NCBI GenBank assembly: GCA_903896915.1
Contig: CAITZN010000693.1
Span: 1-10,149 of the forward strand
DNA: 10,149 nucleotides
From: an uncultured bacterium
GTDB lineage: Bacteria > Desulfobacterota > Desulfobulbia > Desulfobulbales > Desulfobulbaceae
Reading direction: 5' to 3'
Positions 1-7,824 of this stretch are shown one piece after another; positions within the stretch are counted from its first letter, which is position 1; every line of letters begins with the position of its first letter. The translations under genes and the position numbers were made by a program. The notes beneath the pieces are model-generated. The model did no database searches. It saw only the letters and a list, made by a program, of their open reading frames with translations, and was not told the DNA's origin.

Positions 1-981
1 CGGCATCATCACTATGTCCTCCGGGAATCCTACCTGAGCGGCGGGATTTATTGTTCCCGTGATCTGGAGGATCTTGGTCGAGATCCCGGTCGATTCATCG
101 TCTACAGTAGCGAAACATCGTTTCATATCGACGAAGATCTTCTCCTGAGGCTCCGGGACAAGGGAGTTACGGCCTCGTATAGCGAGTTGGAGGAGTTGTT
201 GTTCCACTTTGTCGATCCGTACATAAAAAACAGGCTAGAACCGTTTCGTAACCGGCATAAATACCGAAGCTGGCAACCTGCAGGCGAAAGCTTGCGTAAC
301 CGGGCGCTGCACGAGACGCATGCTGTTGACCGCCGACGGCTCCATTTTCTCCGGCTGGGACGGACCTCGGTTGAGACGGTCGATAAGTCCCAGGCCCTCT
401 ACATCATCCTGCTCGATAAGTCCCGGGACGAGATCGAACAGCTGATTCTGGCCCAGGAACAGGTTCTGCCGTCCAGAGAATACCAACAGTATCTGTTTAC
501 TATCTTTGATTTACAGCGGTTTTTCCCGGAAAGTTTCGCCCGTTCCATCCCCCAGGCCCTCGACCGTGAACGGCTCGACACCCTGTTGGTCCAGGAGGTC
601 TGCCGATTGGCCGTCGACCTGACCTTCTGGCAAGGGGTTCCCCCTTTTGACTGTCTGCCACCGTACTTGGTCCGTTATTTGATCATGTATTTTGACGCAG
701 CTCCTGAGGAACCAATGGGGTGGGCTCGGTTTGCACGATTTAACCGTTCGCGAAGGTCACATCGCAGCACCTCTGCCGCCGATACCGGCAGGATGTCCCG
801 ACAGCAGGCCTTCATAGTCTTCGGGCTTAGTGGCGAGCAACTGGCGGGCTTGCGCAAGAAGGACCTCACCCGTTTATACCGGCAAAAGGCTCATGAGCTG
901 CATCCGGACAAGGGGGGCGATACCGAACAATTCATCCTCCTAACCAACGCCTATGAAGAGCTTCTGCCCTCGCTGCCATGA
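1..981 (+). CDS. J-domain protein, C-terminal J domain (5'-truncated by window edge)
   Basis: The frame is open from base 1 to the TGA at 979-981, so 326 codons are visible and the true start lies outside the window. I do not recognise the first 260 or so visible residues. They are soluble-looking, rich in Arg, Leu and Phe, with no membrane segment. The last 60 residues form a J domain: a helix with basic residues (LRKKDLTRLYRQKA), the HPD motif at visible codons 301-303 followed by KGG, then a short closing helix ending in NAYEEL. J domains stimulate the ATPase of Hsp70 (DnaK) through HPD. The domain sits at the C terminus, with no zinc-finger or substrate-binding DnaJ region after it, so this is a class-C type J protein whose N-terminal part presumably chooses the client. 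The stop overlaps the next start as ATGA, implying co-translation with the ABC exporter genes. The J domain is firm; the overall role is unknown. Confidence 0.85.
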   Translation, partial: RHHHYVLRESYLSGGIYCSRDLEDLGRDPGRFIVYSSETSFHIDEDLLLRLRDKGVTASYSELEELLFHFVDPYIKNRLEPFRNRHKYRSWQPAGESLRNRALHETHAVDRRRLHFLRLGRTSVETVDKSQALYIILLDKSRDEIEQLILAQEQVLPSREYQQYLFTIFDLQRFFPESFARSIPQALDRERLDTLLVQEVCRLAVDLTFWQGVPPFDCLPPYLVRYLIMYFDAAPEEPMGWARFARFNRSRRSHRSTSAADTGRMSRQQAFIVFGLSGEQLAGLRKKDLTRLYRQKAHELHPDKGGDTEQFILLTNAYEELLPSLP

Positions 982-2732
982 CTGAACCATCGCCCTCTAC
1001 CAAGATCACGACGCTGTTGCGCCTGGTGCTGCCGATTTTTCGGGAGCATTGGCTGCGACTAGGCTGCGGCTTTTTGGCGCTGATAGTGGTCGATTTTCTC
1101 CAGCTCATTATACCCCGCTTTGTCAAGACAGCGGTCGATGCCCTTTCTACAGGGGCTGCAACTTCATCACAGTTGCTCGAACTGAGCGGAGCTGTCTGTC
1201 TGGTGGCGGTGATTGTGGCCCTGCTCCGTTTCATCTGGCGCTATCTGATCATCGGTTTCTCACGAATTCTTGAGAAAAAGCTGCGCGACCGGTTGTTTAC
1301 CCATGTCCTGCGTATGGATCCGCCTTTTTTTGAACGGTGGACTACCGGCGATCTCATGGCCCATGCCAGTAACGATCTCAATGCCATTCAGATGGCTTGC
1401 GGTATGGGGTTAGTGGCGTCGGTGGATGCTCTGGTTATGTCATCGGCAGCTCTGGTCTTCATGCTGGCGATCAGCGTCAAGCTGACCCTGATCGCCCTCT
1501 TGCCCATGCCGCTCTTGATTATCTGTACCCGGATACTGTCTGGCCGCTTGCACCACCGCTTTAATCTGGTGCAGGAACAGTTTTCTCTGCTCACTGAATT
1601 TGCCCGGGCCACCTTAGTGTCGATTCGGTTGATCAAGGGCTACACCCTGGAACGATTTCAGGAACAGCGATTTCATGCCTTAGGGGAACAGTATGTACGG
1701 AGCAACCTCAAGGTCGCAGCGATTCAGGGGTTGCTCTTTCCTATCGCCACCCTGATCGGCAATATCGCGATGCTGCTGTTGCTCTATTACGGCGGGGCTC
1801 TAGTTATCGAGTCGCAGATATCGATCGGTTCTTTTGTCGCTTTTGTCAGTTATCTCTATATGCTGATCTGGCCGATGATGGCCATCGGCTGGGTCGCCAA
1901 TCTAGCCCAGCGAGGGGTAACCAGTCTACGCAGGATCCATCGCCTGCTCTCAGAGCAACCGACGGTCAGTACAGGGGTAGCCCTGGCTGCTCCCCCAGTA
2001 GCGCCCACAGTCTATTCCTGTCGCAGCCTGACCTTTGCCTACGGGGCCTCTGTTCGTCCGGTACTCAGTGGTATGGATCTTGAGATCGGACCAGGGTTGA
2101 TGGGTATGACCGGCCGGACCGGATCGGGGAAATCAACCCTGTGTAAATTGCTGCTGCGGATGTACCCGGTGGCGGATGGGATGCTTTATTTCCGAGGTCA
2201 GGATGTCAATCAACTCTCACAGGATCAGCTGCGGCAGTGCATTGCCTATGTCGGTCAGGAGTCGGTGCTCTTTGCCGACACAATCGCGAATAATATCGCC
2301 TTCGGCAGACCGGAGGCCACAGCGGCTGAAATCGAGGCGGCGGCGCAAGCAGCGGCCATCGATGCCGATATCCAGACCTTTACCGGCGGCTATCAGGCGA
2401 TTATCGGTGAGCGGGGGGTGAAGCTTTCCGGCGGGCAACGACAGCGTCTGGCTCTGGCCAGGGCCCTGCTCTGCGACCGGCCCATGCTGGTTATCGACGA
2501 TGCCTTATCGGCCATTGATGTCGAGACGGAGCACCAGGTGCTGCAAGGGATCCTGGCAACCCTGCAGGGCAAGACGGTCCTGCTTGTTTCTCACCGGGTC
2601 AACGTTCTGCGCCACTGCGACCGGATTGTCCTGCTCGATGCGGGCCGGATTGTCGAGCAGGGGCGTCACCAGGAGCTCCTGGCTAACCCCTTCTACCAGG
2701 CAATGGTGGAGAAACAGCAAAACGATGCATAA
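978..2732 (+). CDS. ABC exporter half-transporter, degenerate-site subunit (MdlA/TM287-like)
   Basis: A 584-residue type IV ABC exporter half: an N-terminal membrane domain with about six helices (first near residues 27-46, last near 280-305) and a C-terminal nucleotide-binding domain. Visible motifs are Walker A GRTGSGKST (379-387), Q-loop in YVGQE, signature LSGGQ (483-487), Walker B ending at D507 and H-loop H539. The catalytic glutamate after Walker B is aspartate (D508, in IDDALSAID). This is the hallmark of the non-hydrolysing site subunit in heterodimeric exporters such as TM287/288 and E. coli MdlA/MdlB. It is expected in the inner membrane, paired with the next gene product, exporting a lipid, drug or peptide that cannot be told from sequence. 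The ATG overlaps the stop of the upstream J-protein gene (ATGA). No strong ribosome site precedes it, so translational coupling is likely. Confidence 0.93.
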   Translation: MTEPSPSTKITTLLRLVLPIFREHWLRLGCGFLALIVVDFLQLIIPRFVKTAVDALSTGAATSSQLLELSGAVCLVAVIVALLRFIWRYLIIGFSRILEKKLRDRLFTHVLRMDPPFFERWTTGDLMAHASNDLNAIQMACGMGLVASVDALVMSSAALVFMLAISVKLTLIALLPMPLLIICTRILSGRLHHRFNLVQEQFSLLTEFARATLVSIRLIKGYTLERFQEQRFHALGEQYVRSNLKVAAIQGLLFPIATLIGNIAMLLLLYYGGALVIESQISIGSFVAFVSYLYMLIWPMMAIGWVANLAQRGVTSLRRIHRLLSEQPTVSTGVALAAPPVAPTVYSCRSLTFAYGASVRPVLSGMDLEIGPGLMGMTGRTGSGKSTLCKLLLRMYPVADGMLYFRGQDVNQLSQDQLRQCIAYVGQESVLFADTIANNIAFGRPEATAAEIEAAAQAAAIDADIQTFTGGYQAIIGERGVKLSGGQRQRLALARALLCDRPMLVIDDALSAIDVETEHQVLQGILATLQGKTVLLVSHRVNVLRHCDRIVLLDAGRIVEQGRHQELLANPFYQAMVEKQQNDA

Positions 2733-4524
2733 TTTCGGTTACTCAGAAGATGGGCAAGCTGGTTCCATCGGCGACGCCCGGCTCTGGCGGCGGATTCTGG
2801 TCTACTGTTCGGGCCACATGGCCGGACTGGCCGGGGCGGTGGTCCTTGCTCTGGTCGTCACCGCCGCGACCCTCGGCCTGCCGCGGTTGATGCAGCTGGG
2901 CATCGATCACTATATCGTCACCGACACCCTCACCCATAGCCAGCGTATTGCCGGGCTTGGCCGGGTGGCCCTGCAGTACGGCCTGTTGGTCGGCGTGGTG
3001 TTTGTTGCCACCTTCTGCCAGGTGGTGGTGCTTGAGTGGATCGGTCAATCGATTATGCACCGCCTCCGCCAGCACCTTTTCTCCCATCTCCTCACCCTGG
3101 ATCTCGCCTATTTCCACAATCAGCCCGCCGGGCGTCTGGTTACCAGGTTGACTAACGATATCCAGAACATGCACGAGATGTTCACCTCGGTGATGGTCAC
3201 CTTGTGCAATGACGGTCTCAAGCTGGTCGGGATCTTTTGTTTCTTGGCGATGATGAATGTGCGACTGGCCCTGGTCATGGCAATTTTTGTGCCCCTGGCC
3301 CTGATCTCAACACTGGTGTTCTCACGCTTTGCCCGCGCAACCTTTCGGGCGATCAGGTCGCAGATGGCCAAAATCAACGCCTTTCTCGCCGAATCGCTGG
3401 CCGGGGTCGGCGTTATTCAGGCCTTTGGCTCTCAGGAACGAAGCAGCCGGGTGTACAGCGAGCTGACCCGCGAATACCTGATGCGATCGTTCGGGCAGAT
3501 CCGGATATTCGGGGCCTTCATGCCCCTGACCGAGTTGATGGCCTCTGCGGCTATCGCCCTGCTCATCTGGTACGGTGGTGGCGAAGTTGTTCGCAGGCAG
3601 TTGACGATCGGTGAACTGGCCGCCTTTCTCTCCTATATGCGGCTCTTTTTTCAGCCGCTCCGGGAGCTTTCCCAGAAATATTCGATTGTCCAGTCGGCTA
3701 TGGCCTCGGCCGAGCGCATTTTCCAGACGCTCGATACCCGTTCCGTCATGGCTATTCTCGAACCGGTGCAATCAGGGAAGGCGGAGGCAGCAAGCGCTCG
3801 CATTGAGTTTCGGCAGGTGCGTTTCGGTTACGAACCGGCTCACCCGGTGCTCAAAGGAATCGATTTGACCATTGAGCCAGGGGAGACCGTAGCCCTGGTT
3901 GGGTCAACCGGAGCGGGGAAGTCGACCCTGATTTCGCTTCTGGTTCGTTTTTACGATCCTGAGCACGGTTCGGTCCTCATCGACGGACAGGATATCCGCC
4001 ATTTGCCATTGCAGGCCCTGCGGCAGCGGGTGGGCATTATCATGCAGGACATCTTCATCATGCCCGACACCATACGTGCCAATATCGTCCTGGACCAGGA
4101 AACAGACGAGGCCCGTCTGGCTAACCTGCTCCACCAGACCGGTATCCAGTCTTTCATCGACCGACTGCCCGAGGGTCTGGAAACTGTGATCGGCGAGGGA
4201 GCGCTCAACCTCTCTCAGGGGGAGAAGCAACTCCTTTCTTTTGCCCGGGCCTTGTACCGCAACCCAGCTATCCTGGTGCTGGACGAGGCCACCGCCTCCA
4301 TTGACACCGAATCGGAGAATATGCTGGAGAAGGCAATAGCCGCTGGGTTCAGCGACCGAACCTCATTGGTGATAGCCCACCGGCTCTCCACTATACGCCG
4401 GGTGGACCGGATTGTGGTTATGGATCAGGGGCGTATTGTCGAACAGGGCAGCCATGATGAACTGATGGGGCGCGAATCGCTCTACCGCAGGCTGGTGCAG
4501 ATGGATCTGCAGTTCGAGGGTTGA
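2725..4524 (+). CDS. ABC exporter half-transporter, catalytic subunit (MdlB/TM288-like)
   Basis: A 599-residue partner half-transporter with the same order: membrane domain (about residues 30-310) then nucleotide-binding domain. Motifs are Walker A GSTGAGKST (393-401), signature LSQGE (496-500), Walker B LVLDE with D520 and the catalytic E521, and H-loop H552. The canonical Glu here plus the altered signature (Q in place of the first G of LSGGQ) complement the upstream subunit. This subunit's signature would pair with the upstream Walker B carrying Asp, giving one degenerate site, and the other site is fully consensus. I chose ATG 2725 because it begins just before the typical N-terminal region and overlaps the previous stop by 8 bp. 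The frame is open further upstream, but that would bury the start deep in the previous gene. The gene ends at a TGA just before the shared terminator. The substrate is unknown. Confidence 0.93.
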   Translation: MHNFGYSEDGQAGSIGDARLWRRILVYCSGHMAGLAGAVVLALVVTAATLGLPRLMQLGIDHYIVTDTLTHSQRIAGLGRVALQYGLLVGVVFVATFCQVVVLEWIGQSIMHRLRQHLFSHLLTLDLAYFHNQPAGRLVTRLTNDIQNMHEMFTSVMVTLCNDGLKLVGIFCFLAMMNVRLALVMAIFVPLALISTLVFSRFARATFRAIRSQMAKINAFLAESLAGVGVIQAFGSQERSSRVYSELTREYLMRSFGQIRIFGAFMPLTELMASAAIALLIWYGGGEVVRRQLTIGELAAFLSYMRLFFQPLRELSQKYSIVQSAMASAERIFQTLDTRSVMAILEPVQSGKAEAASARIEFRQVRFGYEPAHPVLKGIDLTIEPGETVALVGSTGAGKSTLISLLVRFYDPEHGSVLIDGQDIRHLPLQALRQRVGIIMQDIFIMPDTIRANIVLDQETDEARLANLLHQTGIQSFIDRLPEGLETVIGEGALNLSQGEKQLLSFARALYRNPAILVLDEATASIDTESENMLEKAIAAGFSDRTSLVIAHRLSTIRRVDRIVVMDQGRIVEQGSHDELMGRESLYRRLVQMDLQFEG

Positions 4525-4546
4525 AAGGGCACAAGAAAACGCTGCA

Positions 4547-4584
4547 GGCGTGAAGGTGACAAAGGGGAGCGTCACCTTCACGCC
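4547..4584. terminator. Perfect 14-bp inverted repeat between convergent genes, likely bidirectional terminator
   Basis: The arms 4547-4560 and 4571-4584 (GGCGTGAAGGTGAC and its exact complement) enclose a 10-base loop. It lies in the 69-base gap between the stop at 4524 on plus and the stop at 4594 on minus. T-rich runs follow on both sides (TTATTTTTT from 4594 on plus; GTTTTCTTG just below 4541 on minus), but each starts about 9 bases from the stem. It is therefore not a textbook intrinsic terminator on either strand. Confidence 0.55.
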
Positions 4585-4593
4585 CCCTCGGAG

Positions 4594-5406
4594 TTATTTT
4601 TTGGGACTGTAGGCGGTATTTTTATAGAAGGGGATGGCACGTTCGATCAGGTTCAGGAGTTCGCCGCTTTGCTGGATGGCGGCCAAATATTCGTTGGCTG
4701 CTTTGAGCATTGCCTGGTCATCCGGGCGTACACCCCAGACCAGTTGCTCGCGGGTCATGAGGGTCGCTCCCGGAGTCAGACCCTTGTCGACGTACAGTGA
4801 GGCGTAGTAGAAATTAGCGGGTAGGTCGTAGATAAAGACATCGATAGTGTTGTCGATCAGGGCTTTTACCCCTTCTGGTGCCGAGGCAAATCGGATTGCC
4901 CCCCCTTGGGGGTTGAGTCCTTTGATGAAGATGTCGCCAGGGCTTTCGGTGACGACGCCAAGCCGTACTTTCGGTTCGGTGAGGTTGCGGGTGCTGTTGC
5001 CCAGTTGCTTGTAGACATCGAGATGGACCAGGGCGACCTGGCCCGAAATCAGATATGGCGTAGTGACGGCCAACTTTTGCTCTTGCGCGGTGGCTGCGGT
5101 CAGGCCGGACATGATGATGTCGATCTTCTTGTCCACCAGGGCTTGGGCCAATCCCTGCCGTGGCAGTTCAACAAACTCCAGCGTCTTGCCCGAAGAGCGG
5201 GCCAGGCCGGCGGCGAATTTTGTTTCCAGTCCTGAGAGGGTGTCGTTATTCTTGTAGGCAAGCGGTGGTGCGTCGATGGCGATGCCGACTTTGAGTTTAT
5301 CAGGTCTGGTGAGACTGCTGAACAAGGTTTCTGGTTTGATGTGATTGCAACCGGTCAGGATGATCAACAGGGCAAAAAAGAGCAGCAGTGTGTGTTTATT
5401 TTTCAT
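4594..5406 (-). CDS. Family-3 solute-binding-like lipoprotein at the end of the Mla-type operon
   Basis: A 270-residue lipoprotein. A basic start and hydrophobic stretch lead to the lipobox ILTGC with the acylated Cys at residue 20, followed by Asn, which by the E. coli Lol rule favours the outer membrane. Residues 37-260 follow the SBP_bac_3 (amino-acid-binding) fold: LKVGI start, SGLETKFAAGLA helix, DIIMSGLTAAT near 95-106, TTPYL, and DVFIYD with Asp194. The Arg that normally grips the ligand alpha-carboxylate (in the TPER-like motif) is Gln108, so an ordinary amino-acid ligand is unlikely. Its ATG overlaps the end of the PqiC-like gene by 11 bp, tying it to the lipid-transport operon. No amino-acid ABC permease is nearby. 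It may act as a periplasmic carrier or sensor in that system (inference), or be an unrelated SBP that joined the operon. Confidence 0.82.
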   Translation of the reverse strand: MKNKHTLLLFFALLIILTGCNHIKPETLFSSLTRPDKLKVGIAIDAPPLAYKNNDTLSGLETKFAAGLARSSGKTLEFVELPRQGLAQALVDKKIDIIMSGLTAATAQEQKLAVTTPYLISGQVALVHLDVYKQLGNSTRNLTEPKVRLGVVTESPGDIFIKGLNPQGGAIRFASAPEGVKALIDNTIDVFIYDLPANFYYASLYVDKGLTPGATLMTREQLVWGVRPDDQAMLKAANEYLAAIQQSGELLNLIERAIPFYKNTAYSPKK

Positions 5407-6034
5407 GGGAACGTGGGATGGATTGTGATTGATGGGCAGTCAGCAAAGCCATGGCTACCTCTTTGCTCAGGTCGCCGATAGCCTGTGAGGCCTTCTCAAC
5501 ATAGCCTGAATAATCGGGTTTGTCGATGTTCAGCGTCTGCTGGAACGATTTCCTGTATAGCATGGTTTTGGTGGCGGTATCGCTGAGGGTGCAAACGGCG
5601 CGGGTGGTGAAAGACTGCTCAAAGCCGCTGAATTCGTTGATTTCGATCTCCACCTGATAGCGGGTTGCGCTGAAGCGGGGGCCGGGAAAGACGGCAACAT
5701 TGTCCGTACCCAGGAAATTTTTCAGATCGCTGGCGACAGTTTCGGCAATCTGCTGATCCAGCGGACCAGCCCAGAGATGGTTAAGCGAAGCCTTGGATTC
5801 GGTGGCCGAGCGTTGGCTGACCAGGCCCCGGCCTTGCAGTTGCGGTGCCAACCGGACCGGCATGATTATAATCATTTCCCTGAAATCGGAGAACTCCTGT
5901 CCCAATCGGTCCTGCTTGGCCGGTTGCAGGGTGTAGAGCGTATTGGCCGTTGGGCCAGCAATGCAGGCGCTGAGCAAGAGGGCGCACAATAGCAACAATG
6001 GTTGTTTAAGGTATGTTTTCATTGGGTGCTTCAT
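5396..6034 (-). CDS. PqiC-type ABC-transport auxiliary lipoprotein
   Basis: A 212-residue lipoprotein. The signal peptide ends in LLLSAC with the lipid-bearing Cys at residue 24 and Ile-Ala after it, compatible with outer-membrane sorting. The mature part looks like the ABC-type transport auxiliary family (PF03886, PqiC/YmbA): NTLYTLQPA close to the Cys, a VRLAPQLQGRGLV strand region, the WAGPLDQQI helix, then beta-strands with VEIEINEF. PqiC in E. coli is an outer-membrane lipoprotein that works with the MCE protein PqiB. The ATG overlaps the mlaD stop as ATGA, and an AAGGA lies 11 bases upstream. A second in-frame Met at residue 5 is possible but has no better ribosome site. In this operon it is the likely outer-membrane docking partner for the MlaD tunnel, in place of MlaA (inference). 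Confidence 0.85.
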   Translation of the reverse strand: MKHPMKTYLKQPLLLLCALLLSACIAGPTANTLYTLQPAKQDRLGQEFSDFREMIIIMPVRLAPQLQGRGLVSQRSATESKASLNHLWAGPLDQQIAETVASDLKNFLGTDNVAVFPGPRFSATRYQVEIEINEFSGFEQSFTTRAVCTLSDTATKTMLYRKSFQQTLNIDKPDYSGYVEKASQAIGDLSKEVAMALLTAHQSQSIPRSHEK

Positions 6035-7041
6035 GGCTTGTCTTTTCCTTGACCGAAAATTAGGGCATTGGGATACTGCTGAAGGTATTCAGTCAATTGT
6101 CTGATAGAAGAGGCGGCTTTCTCAATCTCCTGCAGGGAGCTGGCGGCCTGATAAGTGAGCGTGGAGTCTTTGGCTGTCAGTTGTTCGATGTTATTTAATG
6201 TTTTGGTGAGCGCAGTTGCTGTTCCGTTGAGACTTGTCAGCAGTTGCTGCAGGTCACGGCTCATTGGCGGAAGTTCTTTGTCAGCTGTCTTGAGAATGCC
6301 TGTCGCCGTGGCGGCAAGGGTGGCGAAGTTGGCCAGTCCCTTTTTCAGTTCGGCAGCCAGTATGGGCAATTCGGTATCGGCGTGGCCTAGAAGAGTGTCG
6401 AGCCGAGTGAGCGTATTATCCAAAGACTGCATGGAATGTCTGGTTTCTGGGGAATTGAGGATGCTGTTAATGCCATCGAGCGCAGAGACTGTTTTAGTTA
6501 TGAGCTCTTTGATTGGCAGTTTTTCCAGTACCTGGGTGATCTGCTCTAGCCCCGATGGTAGTGTCGGGATTTCGCTCAGTTTAGCGTCTTTGTTGTGCAG
6601 TCGTACTTCGGTGTCCGGATAAAAGGCTAGGTCGATATAGAGCTTGCTGGTCAGCAGACTGCTCATTTTGAGTTGCGCCCTTAACCCCTGGCCGATGAGC
6701 TGTTCCATCATCTGGCGAATTTTTTCTGGATCCAAGTTTACATTCTGATCATCCTTTAAGTCAGGGGTTTGTTCAATGTCGACGTGTACCGGGATGATAT
6801 AGTTGTTCTGCTTTTTGTCAAAATTGATCCGGATTTCTTTGACCCGACCGATGGTGACTCCTCGGAAGGTCACCGGTGCGCCGATGTCGAGGCCGTAGAG
6901 GGAGCCGGTGAAAAAGGCGACACAACGGAATTTGTTGTCCTTAAATTTTATGTTGCCAATAATTATTATGGCGGCAACTGTCAGGGCAATGGCAATCAGA
7001 ACAAAGGTGCCGACTAGGGTGGGATTGGCTTTTTTGCTCAA
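6031..7041 (-). CDS. mlaD: MlaD-family MCE protein with extended helical C-terminus (TTG start)
   Basis: A 336-residue inner-membrane-anchored MCE protein. A single membrane helix (about residues 9-29) is followed by an MCE domain (about 36-135) with the typical YGLDIGAPVTFRGVTIGRVKEI pattern split around residues 49-70, and LTSKLYIDL near its end. Residues 150-336 are predicted helical or coiled coil and end in the family-typical LQQYPNALIFG. E. coli MlaD has 183 residues, so the C-terminal half is an extension, as in PqiB-like MCE proteins that form a long tunnel. The start is TTG at 7041. It overlaps the mlaF stop as TTGA and has GGGAGG at 7052-7057, about 10 bases upstream. The only in-frame ATG (7107) lies within mlaF with an unnatural leader. 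It would form a hexameric lipid channel on the MlaE/MlaF transporter. Confidence 0.9.
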   Translation of the reverse strand: MSKKANPTLVGTFVLIAIALTVAAIIIIGNIKFKDNKFRCVAFFTGSLYGLDIGAPVTFRGVTIGRVKEIRINFDKKQNNYIIPVHVDIEQTPDLKDDQNVNLDPEKIRQMMEQLIGQGLRAQLKMSSLLTSKLYIDLAFYPDTEVRLHNKDAKLSEIPTLPSGLEQITQVLEKLPIKELITKTVSALDGINSILNSPETRHSMQSLDNTLTRLDTLLGHADTELPILAAELKKGLANFATLAATATGILKTADKELPPMSRDLQQLLTSLNGTATALTKTLNNIEQLTAKDSTLTYQAASSLQEIEKAASSIRQLTEYLQQYPNALIFGQGKDKP

Positions 7042-7814
7042 ACCGTTCGAACCTCCCGTTTTCCGGTCCCCCGGGTAAGAAAATTGAGCACCGTCGGATT
7101 GGTGCATTCCTGCAGTATAGTTTTTGGGTCTCCCTCTGCCAGCATGGTTTTGCTGTCGCTATCGAGAAAGATCGAGTTAGTGGCGATGGCGTAAATCGAC
7201 GCCAAGTCATGGGTAACTATGACCACTGTCGCGCCCAGGCTTTCCCGGATTTCCAGGATGAGTTGGTCGAGATTTTTTGCACTGATCGGATCGAGTCCAG
7301 CCGAAGGTTCATCGAAAAAGAGATAATCCGGATCAAGGGCAATCGCTCGTGCCAGTGCCGCTCGTTTGCGCATGCCGCCAGACAATTGGGCCGGATAGAA
7401 CTCCTCGAACCCGGACAGGCCAACCAGAGACAGCTTGAAGGCCACCAGTTCCTGTATAACCTCAGGCATGAGGTCTGTGTAGTGCAGGAGAGGCAGGGCG
7501 ACGTTCTCAGCAAGCGTCATTGAGCTCCACAGAGCACCAGATTGATAGAGGATCCCAGCCTTGCGGATGATCCGGTCTCGTTCCTCATCGGGGAGTTCCC
7601 AGAAGTTTTCTTCGCCGTACCAGACCGATCCGGCTGCGGGGGGCTTGAGGCCGATCATGTGACGGAGCAGGGTGGATTTGCCGCAGCCGCTCCCCCCCAT
7701 AATGACAAAGATATCGCCCTGTGCGATGGAAAAATTCAAATCCTGCTGCAGAACGAAGCTGCCGTAGGCCATGGTCAGGGCCTTGACGGTAATTGCAGGG
7801 GCTGAGGCAGTCAT
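7038..7814 (-). CDS. mlaF: MlaF-type lipid transport ATPase
   Basis: A 258-residue ABC ATPase of the Mla/MCE class. Walker A is GGSGCGKS (40-47), Q-loop Gln91 in YQSGAL, signature LSGGMRKR (from 144), Walker B LFFDE with D168 and E169, D-loop GLDP and H-loop H202. The LSGGM signature with RKRAALARAIALDP and DEPSAGLDP is characteristic of MlaF homologues. It powers the permease MlaE from the cytosol. I chose ATG 7814, ten bases after the mlaE stop. An in-frame ATG at 7868 would add 18 low-complexity residues inside mlaE and has no ribosome site either. No clear Shine-Dalgarno precedes 7814, so coupling to mlaE translation is likely. The stop overlaps the mlaD TTG. Confidence 0.93.
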   Translation of the reverse strand: MTASAPAITVKALTMAYGSFVLQQDLNFSIAQGDIFVIMGGSGCGKSTLLRHMIGLKPPAAGSVWYGEENFWELPDEERDRIIRKAGILYQSGALWSSMTLAENVALPLLHYTDLMPEVIQELVAFKLSLVGLSGFEEFYPAQLSGGMRKRAALARAIALDPDYLFFDEPSAGLDPISAKNLDQLILEIRESLGATVVIVTHDLASIYAIATNSIFLDSDSKTMLAEGDPKTILQECTNPTVLNFLTRGTGKREVRTV

Positions 7815-7824
7815 GGCGACAGCG

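Noticed and set aside
2500..2724. Open frame upstream of the second ABC exporter gene that could extend its N terminus by 75 residues
   Set aside because: It lies wholly inside the end of the first ABC gene in another frame; ATG 2725 gives the usual family length and a short overlap.
2743..3771. Long antisense open frames over the second ABC gene (143 and 149 residues)
   Set aside because: They are opposite a clearly coding gene, have biased composition and no recognisable domain or ribosome site.
6155..6622. Plus-strand open frame of 155 residues opposite mlaD
   Set aside because: Its Ser/Val-rich composition is the mirror of the helical MlaD tail, and no ribosome site or domain is seen.
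7042..7107. ATG start for MlaD at 7107
   Set aside because: The 22 added residues lie inside mlaF and look unlike an MlaD start; TTG 7041 has GGGAGG at good spacing and a TTGA overlap.
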